Shown in pieces: positions 61,751-64,000 of a DNA stretch of 64,000 nt. Position 1 is the first letter of the stretch; each line of letters begins with the position of its first letter. The notes under the pieces were generated by a model. The model ran no database searches. It was not told where the DNA came from and saw only the letters and a list, made by a program, of their open reading frames with translations. This DNA comes from CBDIDH01 sp965277595 (GTDB lineage Bacteria > Planctomycetota > Planctomycetia > Isosphaerales > Isosphaeraceae): NCBI GenBank assembly GCA_965277595.1, contig CBDIDH010000001.1, forward strand, positions 2,046,001 to 2,110,000, read 5' to 3'. The translations under genes were made by a program, and so were the position numbers.

Positions 61751-62179
61751 TCACATCCCCCGCCCGCCGCGCTCCTGGCCTTGCTGGCGGCCCTGGTCCT
61801 GCTCCGGGTTCTGCTGCGGCTGTTCCTTCAGAATCTCGCTAGGTGAGGGCAGGTCCCGGCTCGGCTGCTTCGCCTCGCCGTGGATGCCGCCGGCCGCCTT
61901 GACGATCTGGCTGGGCGTCGGCAGGTCGGGCTTTTCCGCCGAATCCTTCGGCTTGCCGTCCATGTCCCGGTAGAGCGGATTGAACGCCTGTCCAGGTTCA
62001 TCGATTTGCAACGAATCGGGCATCGCCTTGCCGAACGCGGTACCCAGTTCGTTAAAACCCTGGCGAAAAGCCGCCTGCAGCTCGCCGCCAAGATAGTTGG
62101 GGCGGGGCGTGATAAAATCCTTCACGGCCTTTCCGACGCGCTCGGAGACCGTATCCTGACGCTCACTCTCTTTCGCCAT
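61751..62179 (-). CDS. Element protein with two PTPSQI/PSPSEI motifs
   Basis: The 142-residue protein has an N-terminal helix (SERVGKAVKDFI), then LGGELQAAFRQGFNELGTAFGKAMPDSL, and a Pro/Gln-rich tail holding two copies of the motif: DLPTPSQIVKAA and DLPSPSEILKEQ. It ends QGQERGGRGM. AAAGGA stands seven bases before the ATG. It is the first gene after the coupling protein, 55 bases away. No family recognised. Together with the two neighbours it forms a set of tailed proteins. Confidence 0.65.
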   Translation of the reverse strand: MAKESERQDTVSERVGKAVKDFITPRPNYLGGELQAAFRQGFNELGTAFGKAMPDSLQIDEPGQAFNPLYRDMDGKPKDSAEKPDLPTPSQIVKAAGGIHGEAKQPSRDLPSPSEILKEQPQQNPEQDQGRQQGQERGGRGM

Positions 62180-62234
62180 CGATCGTTCCTTTCTTCAGAT
62201 GAAGCCCGTCACCGCCCGGCCGGGACCATCCCGG

Positions 62235-64000
62235 TTAGCGGATCTGGATCAGAAAGCCGCTCTTGCCCGGCAGATCGTTCGATCGCCGGCGTTGCCGGGC
62301 GGCAGGCGCCGTGTGCCGCCCCTCGTGCGCTGTGGGAGGCGGGTAGAGGGGAGGGGTAGAGGGCGCTGCGTAAGCCGGACCTTGCGGCGTGTCGCCGGGC
62401 ACGGCGACCATCGGCGGCCGCCCCGCCACCGGTTGCGGCAGCACGGCGCCGAAGACCGCGATCATCAGCCCGGCAGCCAGCGTGAACACGGCGAGGATGC
62501 CGCCGGTGACGCCCAGGCCCTTGCGCCGGCCGGTGAGGTAGCTGACGAATTCCGGGTCGAAGTAGCGGACCTGGCGGCCGAGAATGACCGGCAGGTTTTC
62601 GTGGAAGATCAGGTTGAGATTCTTCGGAAGCGTCAGAATCTCTTCCGGCTTGAGCAGCCGGCGGGCGATGTCGGAGCGGTTGTGGTTGGTGCCGGTCGTG
62701 CGGTTGCCGCCCGACGATTGCTGAGAGCCGCCGATCGGCATCGACGTGCTGGTCGAATCGCCTTCCGTCTCGATTTGGATGGTCATGTCGCCGATGCGTT
62801 CGGAGACGGCTTTCGCCGTTTCCAACGAGCGGATACCGAAAAATTGTTCAGTGCCAAGATTTTCCTGGACCGTCGCCGCTTTGTCGCCAAAGCATGTCTT
62901 CAGTTGCTCAATCGACTGGAAGAAGAACCACAGCCGCATGCCCATGCCACGCTTGAGCGTGACCGCATCCTCGATGGCGGCCATCGGGCCGATGTGCGCC
63001 ATCTCATCGAGCAGCCAGAGCACCGGGTTCTTCTCGGTCGCCTTGCCGGCAGTGATCGCCCGCATGATGGTGCCGATCCACATGCGTTGCAGCGCGGCGT
63101 GCGACACCAGGCGGTTAGCCGGCAGCACCAGGTAGACCGTCGCCGTCGCCGGCCCTTGCCGCAGGATCATCGGATCGAACGACGAGGTTGCGATGTTGCG
63201 CGCGACGGCCGGCGAATCGAACACCGTCATGTGGCGCGCGAATGTGGTGAGGACAGAGCCAAGCTCTTCCCCCACATGATGGGTGAGCTGGCCGCCCAGG
63301 CGTTTGATCACGCCGTCGCAGGCGTCCATCTGCTGCATGACCTCGATGGCGCGGGCAAAGGCCGCTTTCGACGAGGCAAGGCCGCAGACGTTGTGCAGGT
63401 GCCGCTCGCGCTTCTCCGGCTCGCAGCCGCAAATGTAGGCGATAAACGCTCGAAGCATCCGCTCGGCGGAATCGTCCCAATGCGGGTCTTTGGCGTCGGC
63501 CCGGCGCACGATCATCATGCTGGCCAATTCGCCGCAGGCGTCAACAAAATCGATGGCCGCCGGATCGATCGTGTCGAGAGGGTTGAGCGTGTCGGACGGC
63601 GGCGCGTTCGGCCCGCAGACGCCGAACGGATCGAGACGGATGATGCGATGCCCGAACGCTTTACGTCGTTTCGCCGTCAGCTCGTAAAGCTCGCCCTTCG
63701 GATCGGTGACGACGCAGTTGCCGGGGTAAGTGAGCAGGTTCGGCACCAGCACGCCGACGCCCTTGCCGGCCCCCGCCGGCGCGTAGGTCGCAATATGAAC
63801 ATGCTTGCGCAAGCGGATCATCGGTTCGGTGCGCCAGCGCCGGCCGTAAAACGCCGCCAGGAAAGAGAGGCAGGCGGCTTGCGAACTGATTCGCGGCGCG
63901 ATCAGGCCGATGGCCGCCCCCAGTTTCGACGGCGAATCGGGAAAGCTGCGGGCCAGCATCAGGCCCTGGCCGCCGAGCAGCCCGTGCTTTTCGAGCTGGC
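62235..64000 (-). CDS. Type IV secretion coupling protein VirD4/TraG (partial)
   Basis: The frame runs off the right edge, so its start is missing; the visible 588 or so codons include upstream text HGLLGGQGL, typical just before the ATPase domain. Walker A is PAGAGKGVGVLVPN and Walker B is PVLWLLDEMAHIG. The protein would hexamerise at the inner membrane and bring DNA-relaxase complexes and protein cargo to a type IV channel. Late in the protein, after the ATPase region, is a hydrophobic helix (GVTGGILAVFTLAAGLMIAVF) followed by a Pro-rich tail, which is unusual since most coupling proteins carry their helices at the N-terminus only. Confidence 0.9.
   Translation of the reverse strand, partial: QLEKHGLLGGQGLMLARSFPDSPSKLGAAIGLIAPRISSQAACLSFLAAFYGRRWRTEPMIRLRKHVHIATYAPAGAGKGVGVLVPNLLTYPGNCVVTDPKGELYELTAKRRKAFGHRIIRLDPFGVCGPNAPPSDTLNPLDTIDPAAIDFVDACGELASMMIVRRADAKDPHWDDSAERMLRAFIAYICGCEPEKRERHLHNVCGLASSKAAFARAIEVMQQMDACDGVIKRLGGQLTHHVGEELGSVLTTFARHMTVFDSPAVARNIATSSFDPMILRQGPATATVYLVLPANRLVSHAALQRMWIGTIMRAITAGKATEKNPVLWLLDEMAHIGPMAAIEDAVTLKRGMGMRLWFFFQSIEQLKTCFGDKAATVQENLGTEQFFGIRSLETAKAVSERIGDMTIQIETEGDSTSTSMPIGGSQQSSGGNRTTGTNHNRSDIARRLLKPEEILTLPKNLNLIFHENLPVILGRQVRYFDPEFVSYLTGRRKGLGVTGGILAVFTLAAGLMIAVFGAVLPQPVAGRPPMVAVPGDTPQGPAYAAPSTPPLYPPPTAHEGRHTAPAARQRRRSNDLPGKSGFLIQIR

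Larger units (their letters stand above)
57956..64000. mobile_element. Left end of an integrative (probably conjugative) element
   Basis: From the tRNA 3' end rightward the genes change to integrase, small HTH protein, cargo-type proteins and a VirD4/TraG coupling protein, all on the minus strand. The integrase gene ends within the tRNA, which marks the tRNA 3' half as attL. The right end, relaxase and mating-pair genes are beyond the window, so full conjugative ability is inferred. Confidence 0.8.

Overview
The window is high-GC Gram-negative chromosomal DNA, most likely from a member of the Planctomycetota (Isosphaeraceae-like). This is an inference from gene content: an S46 peptidase, ThuA-type and amidohydrolase enzymes, an MMPL/RND exporter, a Ser/Thr kinase, a sigma-54 activator and an LpxH-type lipid A enzyme. 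No rRNA gene is present to prove it.

Layout. 0-7.4 kb: a sigma-54 response regulator, then ClpB and DnaK on the minus strand; dnaK has a near-perfect sigma-54 promoter. 7.8-16.2 kb: core genes on the plus strand (pheA, DAHP synthase, tpiA, secG, then yicC-gmk-rpoZ-ftsK). 16.2-25.6 kb: a phosphatase, an adenylate-kinase-like enzyme, an OPT transporter, an S46 dipeptidyl-peptidase, an SbtA-type bicarbonate transporter and a pair of small related proteins. 25.9-33.4 kb: an ExeA-like ATPase, a protein kinase, accA, two glycosyltransferases and a coiled-coil repeat protein. 33.7-46.1 kb: a ThuA protein, a double amidohydrolase fusion, an MMPL transporter, an Nramp-like transporter, an antitoxin relic, a third glycosyltransferase and RecQ. 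46.3-51.5 kb: a glycolate oxidase operon (glcD, an unknown gene, glcE, glcF). 51.5-56.3 kb: nucleoside salvage (upp-deoA-pnp) on the minus strand, then an MBL-fold hydrolase and LpxH on the plus strand.

56.4-64 kb is accessory: an IS630-type element with a -1 frameshift transposase, a tRNA-Met(CAU), and the left end of an integrative element. Its integrase gene ends inside the tRNA, antisense to it. Behind it lie a small HTH protein, four cargo-type proteins and a VirD4/TraG coupling protein that runs off the right edge. Three of the cargo proteins share a (L/P)(P/T)(S/T)PS(E/Q)I tail motif, which could be a secretion or recruitment tag.

Scattered only between genes is a family of at least ten inverted repeats built from a heptamer (TGACCAA/TGACCGA and its complement). 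Some are short hairpins of 60-115 bp; others are long forms of about 235-245 bp with a conserved interior, two of them in tandem at 43981-44479. This is the most distinctive non-coding signal in the window.
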